A DNA stretch of 35,649 nt, from the NCBI RefSeq assembly GCF_002999335.1, contig NW_020312231.1:1-35649 (forward strand), read 5' to 3'. The notes below the pieces were generated by a model. The model did no database searches. It was not told where the DNA came from and saw nothing but the letters and a program-made list of their open reading frames with translations. The translations under genes were made by a program, and so were the position numbers. Each line of letters starts with the position of its first letter. The stretch's first letter is position 1. This DNA is from Cyclospora cayetanensis. Its lineage: Eukaryota; Apicomplexa; Conoidasida; Eucoccidiorida; Eimeriidae. This document shows positions 10,515 to 20,891 of the stretch, in pieces.

Positions 10515-10584
10515 GCGTCAGCCGGGACTCGAACCCGGGTCGCAACCTTGGGAGGGTTGCATCCTACCCCTGGACTACTAACGC
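10515..10584 (-). tRNA. tRNA-Gly (anticodon CCC)
   Basis: The reverse strand folds into a full cloverleaf of 70 nt: acceptor stem GCGTTAG/CTGACGC (one G-T pair), D arm GTCC/GGAT with an AGGGGTA loop, anticodon stem CAACC/GGTTG with loop CTCCCAA, T arm CCGGG/CCCGG with loop TTCGAGT. The anticodon is CCC, reading GGG. No CCA is encoded and there is no intron, as usual for nuclear tRNA-Gly. The internal A and B boxes are intact. Confidence 0.96.
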
Positions 10585-11874
10585 TCTGAAGGGCACACAG
10601 AGTATAGGCCTTCAATGCGCGCTTTTCATGTCCTACAGTCTCCAAGGTTCATATTTATTGCCTTGGGTAAACTGGTCACTCATTGCACGTACAAGTGCAG
10701 CTTACCCTGGCTGTAGCGTGACGCTCCAGGTTCCCCCTACCAGTAGAGTCTGGGATTTGGGGCGAAGGGGGGACATAGGGGTTTCGAGACTTTAAGTATG
10801 CAAGGCGGCATGATACCATCCAGTGGTCTGTCCCTCGCAGCACACTCGCTAGCGGAAATATCATGGCAGGGCCCTTGGGTTTGCTGTACTTCGTAGTCGT
10901 TCATTATGTGCGCTGAATGCGTGCATCTAAACTCTACTTTCATCTTTGGGCAGCTATATATGGTTGAATATGCGTCCAGATCAGTACACGTGATCCAAAG
11001 TAAAGAGCTACAATGAATATATTGAGTGCTAGTGGATAAACAAATATGTAGCACGCAAGTTTAGATTTTGTTACTAGAAAGCCTCGGTATAGCTGTCGAA
11101 GCTTGATCCTGCAGAGACCGAGGGGGCTTCCATTGGTAGAGTGCGGGGACTTCCGTGGAAGCTTTTGTAGCAGGAGCTCTTACGGCAGCTGCTGCTGTCT
11201 GCTGGGTGTTAAAATGTCCCGTTACAGTACCGAGACACCACCAACTACCGCTGTTGCTAAACTTTTAAAAGGTTCTATGGGGATATTGCTACCCCTTCTC
11301 TCCTAGAGCAGCTGCTACGCAGCAGTGCCTTTAGGCCACTCCTCAGCATCAAATCGGTACTACTTTTTTTTTAGGCGTTGCCATGCCCCTCTCGCTAGAC
11401 TCTTCCAGGAGGCAAAAGTCAAACAAAGCGTGTTACCTGTCGGTCAGCCTTCGTACTAACGCTTTTGGCACTAACGCATGCGGCCCCAGCAGCTGAAACT
11501 CTCCAACACCGAGGCCCCATGTTCAAAGTACTGCAAAATAAATCGCAGGGACACGGCCTCCTTGATAGTAGTGCGCAATGGCCGAAAGCGACGGACCGTG
11601 ACGAAGAGTATTGAAAAAGGCAATGCAGAATCAGTAGAGTCAAATGTGCTGAATTCTTGTCCTGTCTTGCGAAGTTTCGACAGACTGAGCGCGGCCTACC
11701 TGCTCCCGTGTAATGTTATTTAGATCGTAGTGATATTGCATGCCGAAGCGGAGGCCCCCGCAAACTGCCGCATGACTGAGAATGCAGACAGAAAACCCAA
11801 CTCCACGCAAAAAGCCTTTTTGTTGCTGTGTGCATTTAAGCAATCTAAAGACAAGTGCAATACACACAAACAGG
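10585..11874. other. Stretch without a recognised gene
   Basis: Contains the 5' flank of the tRNA and the 3' flank of the actin-related gene. ORFs here are short, lack good splice borders and show no family motif. Confidence 0.4.
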
Positions 11875-14800
11875 TTACTCGAAGAAAGGCGCTTTCCAGC
11901 TCCTTGAACAGAGCAGCATGTAGCCGTCAAGGCTGAGATGGACAAGGAGCAACGGGTGGTTCAGAAGCACCAGCCAGCAGCGGGTGTGTGCAAGACCAGA
12001 GTGCAGCAACGACTGGAAAATACAGGAAGAAAAGCGTTGCCCGTGCCCAAAGAGACACACGCGCAGCGAAAAAGAACCCGCGTAGCAGGGAAAAAAACAC
12101 AAGAGTAACGGGAAGGGGTAGACGACAATAGTAGAGAATTACAAAAGGTGGCATACGCGACAGACAGCACGGAGGATGCCACGATAGTTAAGCAAACGGG
12201 TGAAAGAGCCGTGCAATGAATGATTAGGGACGCACACGAAGCTGCTGCGCGGAAAAACACTCACTGCTGCAACTCGGGGTGGGGTAGCACATGGACCTGC
12301 GGTGTGAAGGAGGCGTGCGCCTTGCGGTACTTGTACACACCCTGAGGTGGTAGAAGCAGCATTGGCAGAGACACCACTAGCGGTAAAAATGGCGCTAAAG
12401 TCCAGGAACGCCGCTACGGCGAAGCCCTACAAGACTACGCCCTGAGGTCTTTGGCACGCGCTTTCTCGGTGCAGTGCAGTGCTGCTAAGGGACCCCAGAG
12501 CGCTAGTGGCATGGAATGCCACCACAGGGAGAACACGTTGCAGCAACAGCAGAAAGCGACAACTGGAGCAGCCGCAAGTCCGCAAGCCAGCAGCAGCACT
12601 GCACCTGGAGCTCTGCCTGAAGGCGCGCGGCGGCACCCGGGATGAGTGAAGTGCCGCCAACTACAAACACATTCTGCAGCAAACATCTGCAGCGGCAGCA
12701 ACGGCGGCACAGCACAGCAGCAGCAGCAGCATGCGGAGGCAAGGCATGCGTTACGAAGGCGTTCAAGGCAGGCAGGCGCAGCTGCGTTGCCTTTGCCCCC
12801 TTGTGGAGGGGAGAGGTGCCGTGCCACGAGTTGGAAGCAAGGCGGCACGAAAGATAAATACGAGCAAGCAGTCCAGGGTTCAGGCGCAGAAAGCAGAGAA
12901 AGAGAGCCCGATCTACCGTACAGACGTAGAGAATGTGAAAACAGGGAGGTGTAAATAAACGCACTAAGCGCAACAGGCAAACACGCCGAGCAGGCGATGG
13001 AGGGACGACCTCCCGAAACACGGACAGACTCAGAAACACAGAACGTGCATGGAGTGTAAATCAGTCCCTTAGCAAACGGGAGTGTGTCTAAGAAGCAAAA
13101 CTTCACTTTCTGGTGTCGATTGGGCAGCGCTGGACGACAAGTTCGACGGCTGCTTGTAGAGGCATGAGGTGGAGAGCAGTCAACGGCTCGTCAAAGGCCT
13201 GAAAACATCGCATAACAGGAAAGCGAGCGTTCCACATGTCAGTATGCATGAATAGATGTATGGATATATATACATATATAGGTAGGGGTATGTGAGGCGG
13301 GCCTATGCGTACAGCAGCAGTACCGCGTATTTTTTCGGGAGTTAAGCGTATGGCGAAGCAGAAGCAGCAGCGACCTCAACAAAAAGAACACCTATCCCAC
13401 GCATGCAATGACGAACCCCGCTATTTCTGTACTCTGTGAGGGCCTTCACGTCAAAGAGTAGCTCCGCTGCAAGAACTCGGCAGTCCCCTACAAGCCAAGG
13501 CGATTCGCGTTGATGGCGCTGATGCTGCTGCTGCTGGGCATCTATAATATCTAGCTGGCCCTTCTCTGCTGCAGCAGTTGCCGAAGGCATTTCTTCACAG
13601 CGACGCTTCCTGCTGCTGCTATTGCTGCTGCTAATACTGCTACTGCGGCAACGTTCGCAGCCCGGAAGGCTAACGTACACGCTGCGAGGGTTTGCTTTGG
13701 CGAAGGCCGCTTCCGCTGCAAATACCACACCTGAGTCCGTGGAGCAGCAGAGCATCTGCTCTTTCACTGAACGCGCCGCCGCCTGCGGCACACGCGAGAA
13801 GCACAACATCAAGGGGGCAGTGCAACAAAAAGCAGGTCAAAAGCAGCACGGATGGCATCAGCTGCAAGGCATGCAGCAGTAGCAGCGGCAGCAAACGCAG
13901 CAGAAGTAGAGAGAGAGATGGACGCAGCAGAAGTAGAGAGAGAGATGGACGCAGCAGAAGTAGAGAGAGAGATGGACGCAGCAGAAGTAGAGAGAGAGAT
14001 GGACGCAGCAGAAGTAGAGAGAGAGATGGACGCAACAGAAGTAGAGAGAGAGATAGAGAGAGATTGTTCACGAGCAATGCGCTACCATTGAGCAGTCGCA
14101 AGGCCTTTCAGTAGGAGCTTTCAACATCTGCTGCTGCTGCCGCAGCAGGCTGCCGCAGAGAAACGCATCTATATCCCTGCCCCCCAGGGGCAGCTCGACT
14201 GCGAGGCAGCCTAGGGTTTGCCCTGAGAGGATGGGAGAAACTCGCGTCAAGGAGGCGCCCATGTCTATGACAAGACCTGTGAAGTGCTGCATGCAGCGCA
14301 GCACGCGGAGAGCGCTGCTATTCCACCGAGTGCTGCTGTTGCTGGCGTTGCTCTCCCCGCATTCAGCAGGCACTACGGATGGCGGCAGCAGGCTGCCGCA
14401 GATGGCAAGTGCGGAGAGGGTGTCCTAAGGCGCACAGACACGGCGCGGTACGATACGGTGGCTGCTCATTTTCCAAAAACAACAGCCCAAGCCGTGAAGC
14501 GATATCGCACCCACAGAAACGCACTTGGCAGGCCCTCTCTCCCGTGCCTCAAAGGCCAGACGGAAGTCGTCAAATGAGCTCGCAGAGCAGCCGTAATTTA
14601 CTGCCTATTAAGTGCATGCATGCATGCATGCATGCACTCGAAGCCACGGCAGCGAAAGCATCCGCAGCGGAAGGGACAGCAGAAACACATGGGAGGAGCC
14701 CACCTTGTCCACAGAGAGGAATTTCTCGGCGTCAAGCAGCTCAAAGCAGATTTCTCCGAGGCGGCTGAAGTGATCTGGCGATCGCAGGCTGCTCTCGCAC

Positions 14801-15970
14801 CATAAGAACTGGCCCCCTGCAGTAGAGGGATGCATACTGAAGCACCCAAGAAGGCAGAGAGAGAACGCAGAAATCGACGCCTCAAGATTCACGATGAAGA
14901 CCGCTGGCAGCAACTTTCAGCACCGCGTGCGCGACGGCGTTGCAGCCGTAGCAGGCGGCAAGAGCGCGCAAACACAATTCAGACAGACACTGGCCTTTTG
15001 ATGAACTGCAGCCTCAGTAGTAGCCTCGGGAGCAGCCTCAGTAGTAGCCTCAGGAGCAGCCTCAGTAGTAGCCTCAGGAGCAGCCTCAGCAGTAGCCTCA
15101 GGAGCAGCCTCAGTAGCAGGAAAAGGAGGCTAGGAGGGACCTACGCCGAATCCGGAGCCGTCAGCACTTCGAGCAAGGCGTCTTCGAATGCGATCCAGTT
15201 TTTGACTGTCCCTCTGTAACCAGGAAGAGAGCCATCTCCCACGCCCTCTAAAGCAAACGAAAATAGCACACCAAGACTTCGACTACTGCAGCAGGGGTGC
15301 ACCAGGTTGCGCAGAGAGAGAAACAGGGGTGGGGGAGAGGAGACCGACAAGAGCGCCTTCTGGCTTAAGGCCTCACCCCACGGTTTCCTGATGAGCTGCG
15401 GCAAAATGAGGCTCTGCTCTTCACCCTGAAGCGCAGAGCACCACAAGCATTAGTCAAGCAGGCTGGGGCCCCTTCGAGAGCCACTGCGCGCGTCTTCCTC
15501 CCTCTTGCTGCTGGCGAAAGCAGCAGAGCCACAGCCTCCGGGGGGCCCTCTAGGGGCCCCCCAGAATGCATCAGACCTTCATGACGAACCTCGGGGCCTC
15601 TTTCTGCACGAGAAACTCTCACGCAGTGTGAGCCCGCATCTACGACAAGGACGGGGCAGCTGCTGCTGCTATTACTGCTACTGCTACTACTGCTGGCTTG
15701 GGCTCCCCAGGCACAACGCCACAGTTGCTCGTCGTCATGAGCCTTGAGCCACTCGAAAAAGCTCCTGCTGCTGCTGCTGCTGCTGTTGCAGACGTATGGA
15801 ACGGAAGGCAGCCGCGCGGCCTGCTGCGCCGGTGCCTCCTGCTGCTGCTGTTGCTGCTGCTCGAGGTGCTGCTGCTGCTGCTGCTGCCTGTCGTGCAGCT
15901 GAAGAAGAAGCTGTTGCTGCTCCTGACGCTGCTTCAGCTGCTGCTGTTGCACCTCCTCCCAATGGCCCAT
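11875..15970 (-). CDS. Divergent actin-related protein (ARP/ALP), subfamily unassigned
   Basis: Actin-fold ATPase relative. Start ATG at 15970 gives a Gln-rich N-terminus, then LVVDAGSHCVRV (phosphate-1 loop; actin has DNGSG). Further exons in order: about 15423-15370 (GEEQSLILPQLIRKP), 15247-15145 (RGTVKNWIAFEDALLEVL), 14764-14704 (RLGEICFELLDAEKFLSVDK), an exon ending at 14086 with TGLVIDMGASLTRVSP and ELPLGGRDIDAFL (phosphate-2 region), an exon from 13782 with SVKEQMLCC and the Ser-rich insert, 13198-13107 (AAVELVVQRCPIDTRK), 12686-12605 (CLLQNVFVVGGTSLIPG, the adenosine motif) and 12341-12265 (SFTPQVHVLPHPELQ). A last exon at 11932-11875 fits the phase but is weakly supported. Membership in the actin family is secure by four motifs; exon 1 end, the 14.35 kb border and the C-terminus are not. 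Nuclear ARP or coccidian ALP are both possible. Confidence 0.82.
13894..14055. repeat. 27-bp tandem repeat, six copies
   Basis: Unit GACGCAGCAGAAGTAGAGAG plus AGAGATG (27 bp): copies at 13894-13920, 13921-13947, 13948-13974, 13975-14001, 14002-14028 and a degenerate one to 14055, nearly identical. It lies in the intron between the 14086-ending and 13782-starting exons of the actin-related gene. On that gene's strand it is almost pure pyrimidine apart from the ACTTCTGCTGCG part. Confidence 0.92.
14611..14638. repeat. 28-bp perfect palindrome of TGCA units
   Basis: AGTG(CATG)nCACT: five and a half tandem CATG steps form a perfectly self-complementary 28-base sequence. It sits in an intron of the actin-related gene. 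It contains overlapping copies of TGCATGCA, a known binding core of some apicomplexan AP2 proteins; function here is unknown. Confidence 0.9.
15009..15120. repeat. 12-bp tandem repeat (AGCCTCAGTAGT / AGCCTCAGGAGC)
   Basis: About nine copies of a 12-bp unit in two alternating forms, AGCCTCAGTAGT and AGCCTCAGGAGC, making a 24-bp higher-order unit. It lies entirely in the intron 14765-15144 of the actin-related gene. On the + strand it reads as Ser/Leu repeats, which I take to be incidental. Confidence 0.9.
15656..15955. repeat. CTG/CAG triplet tracts in the actin-related gene
   Basis: Dense runs of CTGCTG (interrupted by TTG, CTA) coding on the reverse strand for the poly-Ser and poly-Gln segments of the actin-related protein N-terminus. 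Similar shorter runs occur at about 790-830, 2430-2470, 5650-5675 and 12715-12730. Confidence 0.85.
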
Positions 15971-16554
15971 ATTCTTAGGGGGGCCCCGAGGGCCCCCTGC
16001 TTGCGAACGCCCCAGGGGGTGTATTGTGCACCTACACAGCAAGGTCTTGAAAGCGAAACACGTTTACTGAATGTCACATACACTAAAGGAATGGAAATTG
16101 GAGGAATAGGGTGCAGTGAAGTGGCGCGCGCCAGGGGCCCAAGGGGACTGTCAGTGGGGTCGGTGTGATGCTGGGGGCCCCCCGTGGAAGAAAGGCGGGG
16201 CACCCCCCATGCATATTTGGTGCTGTCCTTTGACCTTCTGCGAATCAGCGAGGCTGTAAACGCGTATTTTGCACAATTCTCCTTGCTCTCTTGTACCGCT
16301 TTTCCAGTTCCTGCTGCTGAGCCTATTGGGGCGTGTTGCGGCTGAAACCCACCGGGGGAGAAGGAGCAGCGCCAAGAGGACGCCTCTCGGAAGACACACT
16401 GGTAAACCGCAGGGCAGGCAGCATTGGATCCTTTTTTCGGGTGCTGTTGGTCAATTTTTCTGCTGAGGGTGTGGCAACAGCAGTTGATTCGTAGGTGACC
16501 CAAAGAACCTCCCCCCCTCCCCCCTGGAGTTGACTGCCTTCCTTCAGAAACCCC
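15971..16554. promoter_or_regulatory. Shared divergent promoter region
   Basis: 584 bases between the start codons of the actin-related gene (-) and the Gln-rich gene (+). Both promoters and 5' leaders must lie here. G/C blocks such as GGGGGCCCCCC and CCCCCCATGC are present. No TATA-like element could be assigned. Confidence 0.45.
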
Positions 16555-18039
16555 ATGGACTCCTCGGCGGGGGCCCCTGCAGGGGCCCCTGCAGCACCGC
16601 TGCAGCAGCAGCCGCCGCAAAAAGTGACACCACAGTGGCTTCAGCAGGACGCTGCCTCAACGGCCGCCCTGCTGCCCCTCCTCGACACTTGGGAGAAAGA
16701 AGAAATGCTATTCTAGTAAAATTTTGCGGCCTGACTGCTTCTTGCGCTGCTGCCTCTTCTAAGCTGATGGCCCCCTTTTTCTTGGTCCATTGCTCTGCCG
16801 AGCGGCGCTGCTGCCCCAAGGTTTGTTTTCAGTCGGCGCTTCAAAAATGCCGCTGGCGTATCCATGCTGCTTTCTGCATGTGTTGCTCTTTGCCTCAGCT
16901 ACTCGTTCCGCGAGTTCCTCTGCCAGCAGCTGCGCAGCTTAAGGGAGCAGCAGCAGCAGGAGCAGTGCCACTCAACTGCAGCGCAGCTGCACGCGTGCAA
17001 GAGGGAAGCCCACGAGGAGACTTTTCAGCAGCCGCAACAAGGCCAGCAAGCGCAAGAATATCGCCAGGAAACCGCGTCTGCCTCCGCAGTGTCTTCCGTG
17101 GAGGAGCACCGCGCTTCTGTGGCGAAGCGTTTCCATCACCAGGCAGCACTAGGCTCACAGCAGCCACCGCAGCAGCAAGAACCGGAAGGCAATACGGCAG
17201 GAACAACCTATTTGTTAGAGTCTCCTGCTGCAGCGCCGCGGAGCATACAGTGCCGCCTTCGCAGGGGCCCCGACTTCCTCTACGTGCGTTGCAGGAAAGC
17301 CTAACAGCCTCTGCGTCTCGTGATCTTATCTTTTGGCTCCTACTACCGTTTCGCAGCGTGTCGCGAATCTCCCGCAGAATCGCTGCACTCTTGTGGTGTT
17401 GCTCAGGTGTCTGCCGAGGTGCGGTGGCTCTCCGACTTCGGCAGCTGGCCCGCGGCTTGCTGTGACGCCCTGCTGAGACAGCTGCAGCTGCAGCGGCAGA
17501 GACAGCGCGATGAGCTGAACTGGCACTTTAGTATTCTCTGCGCGGATGCCGCCGCTGCCGAGGAAGGACAGAAGACGCAGGAAGAGCAGCGGCAGCAGCG
17601 ACGGATCTGCATGCTGGTGCTGAAGCATCACCTCCTGCAGTACGATCCCGCTTGGATAGCTGATTGGATAGTCCTGGTAAGTTGTTTCCCCGAGAGAGCA
17701 TAGCGACCAGCAGCAGCAGCAACCACGGTAGCAGCAGGAAAAGCCCCTTCAATACAAAAGCGGCAAGTGCAGCAATGGCAGCTCTAAGCATCACGTTTGC
17801 AAACAAAGGATCGCGTTCCTCCGCTCTGCACGCGACTCCTACGGTTTCTGCGATGCGGCTGCTTCTGGCGTTGCTGCTGCAGTTCTTGCTGAGACTCTAT
17901 GCAGACGTCATTCGCGGCCTTAACTCGGCAGACGAGGCACTCGGGAGGACGGCAGCAAGAGCAGTTGCCCCTCTGCTGGCCTTCGCAGAAGCCCCTCCTA
18001 CCCCGGCTCAATATCTAACTGCCAAGCGCCGTCTGCACG

Positions 18040-18071
<32 letters not shown>

Positions 18072-18125
18072 TCGCACCCGTGCCAAGAGCAAGCAACCAA
18101 AGAGGAGCAGAGCGCGGCTGCTTAG
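16555..18125 (+). CDS. Gln-rich protein of unknown function, four exons
   Basis: Family not recognised. Inferred exons: 16555-16715, 16899-17283, 17407-17676, 17883-18125 (352 residues); phases 2, 0 and 0 agree and the sites are good (CTA|GTAAAA, CTG|GTAAGT, TTGCCTCAG, GTTGCTCAG). The N-terminus is Pro/Ala/Gln-rich. Conserved-looking blocks are LLPLLDTWEKEEMLF with YYSFREFLCQQLRSL, then VRWLSDFGSWPAACCDALLR, KHHLLQYDPAWIADWIVL and FLLRLYADVIRGLNSADEAL, which look like amphipathic helices. The middle (about 16950-17220) is Gln/Ala-rich filler, and a CAG run at 18043-18072 gives ten Gln near the C-terminus. There is no signal peptide or convincing membrane segment once introns are removed. The GTGCGT donor at 17284 is the least certain border. 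The stop overlaps that of the next gene. Confidence 0.62.
18043..18072. repeat. CAG triplet run
   Basis: Ten consecutive CAG codons giving poly-Gln in the last exon of the Gln-rich gene. It is pure CAG, so probably length-variable between strains. Confidence 0.9.
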
Positions 18126-20804
18126 CATTCTCGCTTTTCTGCATCTCTTCGCAGCACCGCCTCAGTATGCTTCCAATAAAAGGCAATCTGAGCAGACGCA
18201 TGGAAACAAGAAGCACGGCGCCTTCTGTGTTGTTGTCGCTCCTGCTTGTGTTGTTGTCGCTCATGGTGTGCCTCCTGCCTGAACAACCTACTTGTAGTGT
18301 AGGTAATAAGTTCAGCACGACAGCCAAAGCGGACGAAGCCTGCATAGACACAAACACACGCACACACACTCCTCAGTCTGCTTAACCCTTAAGCTGTTCG
18401 CCTGCGCTCCCAGATCCGCAGCAGCAAGCACAACCGCGCGCGCACTGGCAACAGCACTCTTGCGACGTGCAACCCACCAAGATGTATCCGTCGGGAACTT
18501 GCTGTAGCACAGTGGCCAGCCTGGCGAGGCCGCCAAGCAGCGTCATAGAGAGGGAGACGAGCGATAGCTGTCCCGTATGCCCTTGCTCGTAGTTCTGCAC
18601 GATCTGCGGCATTCGCGCGAGAATCACTGCAAAAGAGCAGACGCCAGAAGAGCAGGGTAGTCCCTTCCCCCCGTGCATTCGGGCAGGCTTAGTAGGGGTG
18701 GCCAGCACAGCCCGTGCAGCAAGACGCTGGTCTCAGCAGAGTCAGGAGATACATTCTCCAGTAGCAAAGGCAAAGGGTAGCGTCAGGGTCCGCACATTCC
18801 AAGCATGAGGAGAGCTCTCCTCCACCGTGCACACCAAAACCGAGCATGCACTTCGATACACTACCGAAGGAGGCAGCTTTAAGATTCGGATCAAACGGAG
18901 CACCTCTTAAACAGCTAGAGAAGGCCCTTGGGGGCCTTGAAATAGGATATTTTCACGGAGACTGTCAGAGAGAGAGGGACAAGAAAGAAACAATGTGCAT
19001 TTCGAGTAGCGCCCAGCAGTTCGGAGGGGCCCCCGTCCTCCCTCTGCCCTGTCTAGTGGCATCCCGGTAGAATCAAGCAAGAAGAGGAACGTTTTTCGCG
19101 CGAAGGCGTGGAAAGCAAAGGGGATTAGACGCGAAGGAAGGTGAGGGCGACACAGGAGAAAAGTGGCCGAGGGGAGGGGGCGTGTTTATGGAGAGACAGC
19201 AATACAACCGAGTGGCTCACACAGAGCAAACCGTCAATATACTGAATATGAATGTGCAGATGGACAAGGACAAGCAGGTGGATTTACGAGGCTCGGGGGC
19301 AGTCTTACTCAAGGGGAGAGGAGAGACTCCGAGGAGATTCGTTATGGCCTCACAAGCGCGAGCAGGCAGAATTTGAAGGTAACAAGAACCAAGGGCCGCA
19401 GCAATTGCAGCTGCCCAGCGGAGACAGCGGCGCCGCTTGCCCGCGTTACCTCTAGAGTACTTCCAGTAGAGCGACACAAGACACAAGTTCTGAATGCCTG
19501 CAAGGAATGAAAAGGCAAAACGCCTGCCAACATCACATTTGAACAAAAAGGATACAAAGAAAACCTTCACACCAAGCAGCACAGAGCGGGGCAGTGGTCG
19601 TTGTCGGCCATGCGGAAGATGCAAGCCGAGGCATGCGTGCAACTTCAATGGAAAGGTCTGCTGCGTGTACACCTCAGGAACAGTGGCGGCTTGCCACCAA
19701 ATTCGTCTACGAATCATGAGCTATCACTGGATTCAGCACCATTTAACAATCAAGGACTCGGTTTGCCAGGAAGGGCGAGGCGGCACACGAAAGGATCTGT
19801 CAGCGAGAAAGAGATCCAACACAGTAACTGATAACGGGGGAAGCAGGAGCCTTCCAAGTGCTAGGATTTTGCCAGATAGAAAGCCGCGGCGCGCATGCTT
19901 CTACACACTGTGAATATTCCGATTTATCTTCACCTCCTCCTCATCCTTAACGCCACCAAATCCTCCTACCCCAATGGGGAAGGGATACACCAGGATTTTC
20001 AGCATACTAAACTCTCCTGGTTCCCTCACCAATGAAGAGGACTTCCCCCCATGTCGTAAAGGCGTGGCCTTGTAGAAGGTTGTACGCCACAAATAGCCAG
20101 GCTCCCAACGCCTAACAAACACACAAACCGTACCGTGTGGATCCTTTTGCCCGGAAGCCTTGTGGGCCTTTGAACTTAAAACCCCAAGGCCTTTGTCATG
20201 TGTGTGTATGTGCACATATATATATATGTATATATGTGTGCGTGCGTGTTTGTCTTACCTCAACGAGAACAGAGGCCTCTGAAATGCCGACAACGCTCTT
20301 TGCCTTCCAAACTCTATAGAGCTGTGGTAGCCTCACGCCGAGGCCTCCTACCAAAATCATGTAGTTCAAGCACACGCCAAGAAGCTGCAGGAGCACCCGC
20401 GCGCAGCAAATGCCACACAAGTGGCTGCATGCCGAGCTACACAATAGGGAATACTAGCGCGTCAAATTCAGTGCAAGCAGTTTTGCACACACAGGCAACT
20501 GGGGTCTTTGCGAATGTGTCTATGGATTGGTGTCGGTGCCCCGCGCTTGTGTACAACGTTTCAAGGCTTCAAACAATTTGACTTGCTGTCCTCCAGCTCT
20601 CAGTCTGCCGCGATTGGTGCATACGCATGCGTCTGTGGCATCTTAGGAAGGAGGCTGCAGGAGGCAGATCCCGTGGACTCGAGAGAGCTAGTGGTTCTTG
20701 CTTGCCTGTTTCACACAGGGAGCTGGAAAAGAAAATATCCGGAAGGCGGCGACGCAATCCGGCGAGGCGAAGCCCCAGGTCGTAAGCAATGTGGCTATTC
20801 CCAT
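18122..20804 (-). CDS. MPDU1: MPDU1-like PQ-loop protein (dolichol-phosphate-mannose utilisation)
   Basis: ER multi-span protein needed for use of Dol-P-Man and Dol-P-Glc in N-glycan and GPI assembly. Seven exons: 20804-20706, 20384-20259, 20111-20030, 19497-19309, 18626-18478, 18339-18292, 18187-18122; phases 0, 0, 1, 1, 0 and 0 agree and give 252 residues, against about 247 in the human protein. PQ-loop 1 is GGLGVRLPQLYRVWKAKSV with GISEASVLVE; then VAYNLLQGHAFTTWGEVLFI, LPLMILARMPQIVQNYEQG (PQ-loop 2) with TGQLSLVSLSMTLLGGLARL, and IAFYWKHTEAV near the C-terminus; all follow the family in order and spacing. An in-frame ATG at 20891 would add 29 residues, but the length favours 20804. The first intron uses a GC donor. 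Its stop overlaps the stop of the convergent gene. Confidence 0.9.
20200..20250. repeat. TG/TA microsatellite
   Basis: Alternating TGTGTATGTGCACATATATATATATG-type sequence in the second intron of the MPDU1 gene, just past the donor of the 20384-20259 exon. Confidence 0.75.
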
Positions 20805-20891
20805 TTTATCTGTATGCCGCTCCTCCAGAGCCGGCTGTTGTGGCGTGCTGTATCCTGATTCGGCCGTGGTGCGCTCCGTCCGGTGGTCCAC

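Noticed and set aside
12435..13106. 223-codon reverse-strand ORF rich in Cys and Leu
   Set aside because: It is mostly an intron of the actin-related gene; the true exon (12686-12605) is read in another frame and carries VGGTSLIPG.
13692..14114. + strand ORF encoding perfect RS-type repeats, like a splicing factor
   Set aside because: The RS pattern comes from a 27-bp tandem repeat in an intron; flanking residues show no RNA-binding domain.
16530..17465. 311-codon + strand ORF, Ala/Cys/Arg-rich
   Set aside because: It runs through two introns of the Gln-rich gene and has no motif; the spliced frames look more protein-like.
18370..18385. TTAACCCTTAAG as a telomere-like repeat
   Set aside because: Only a single partial unit; no tandem AAACCCT array is present in the window.
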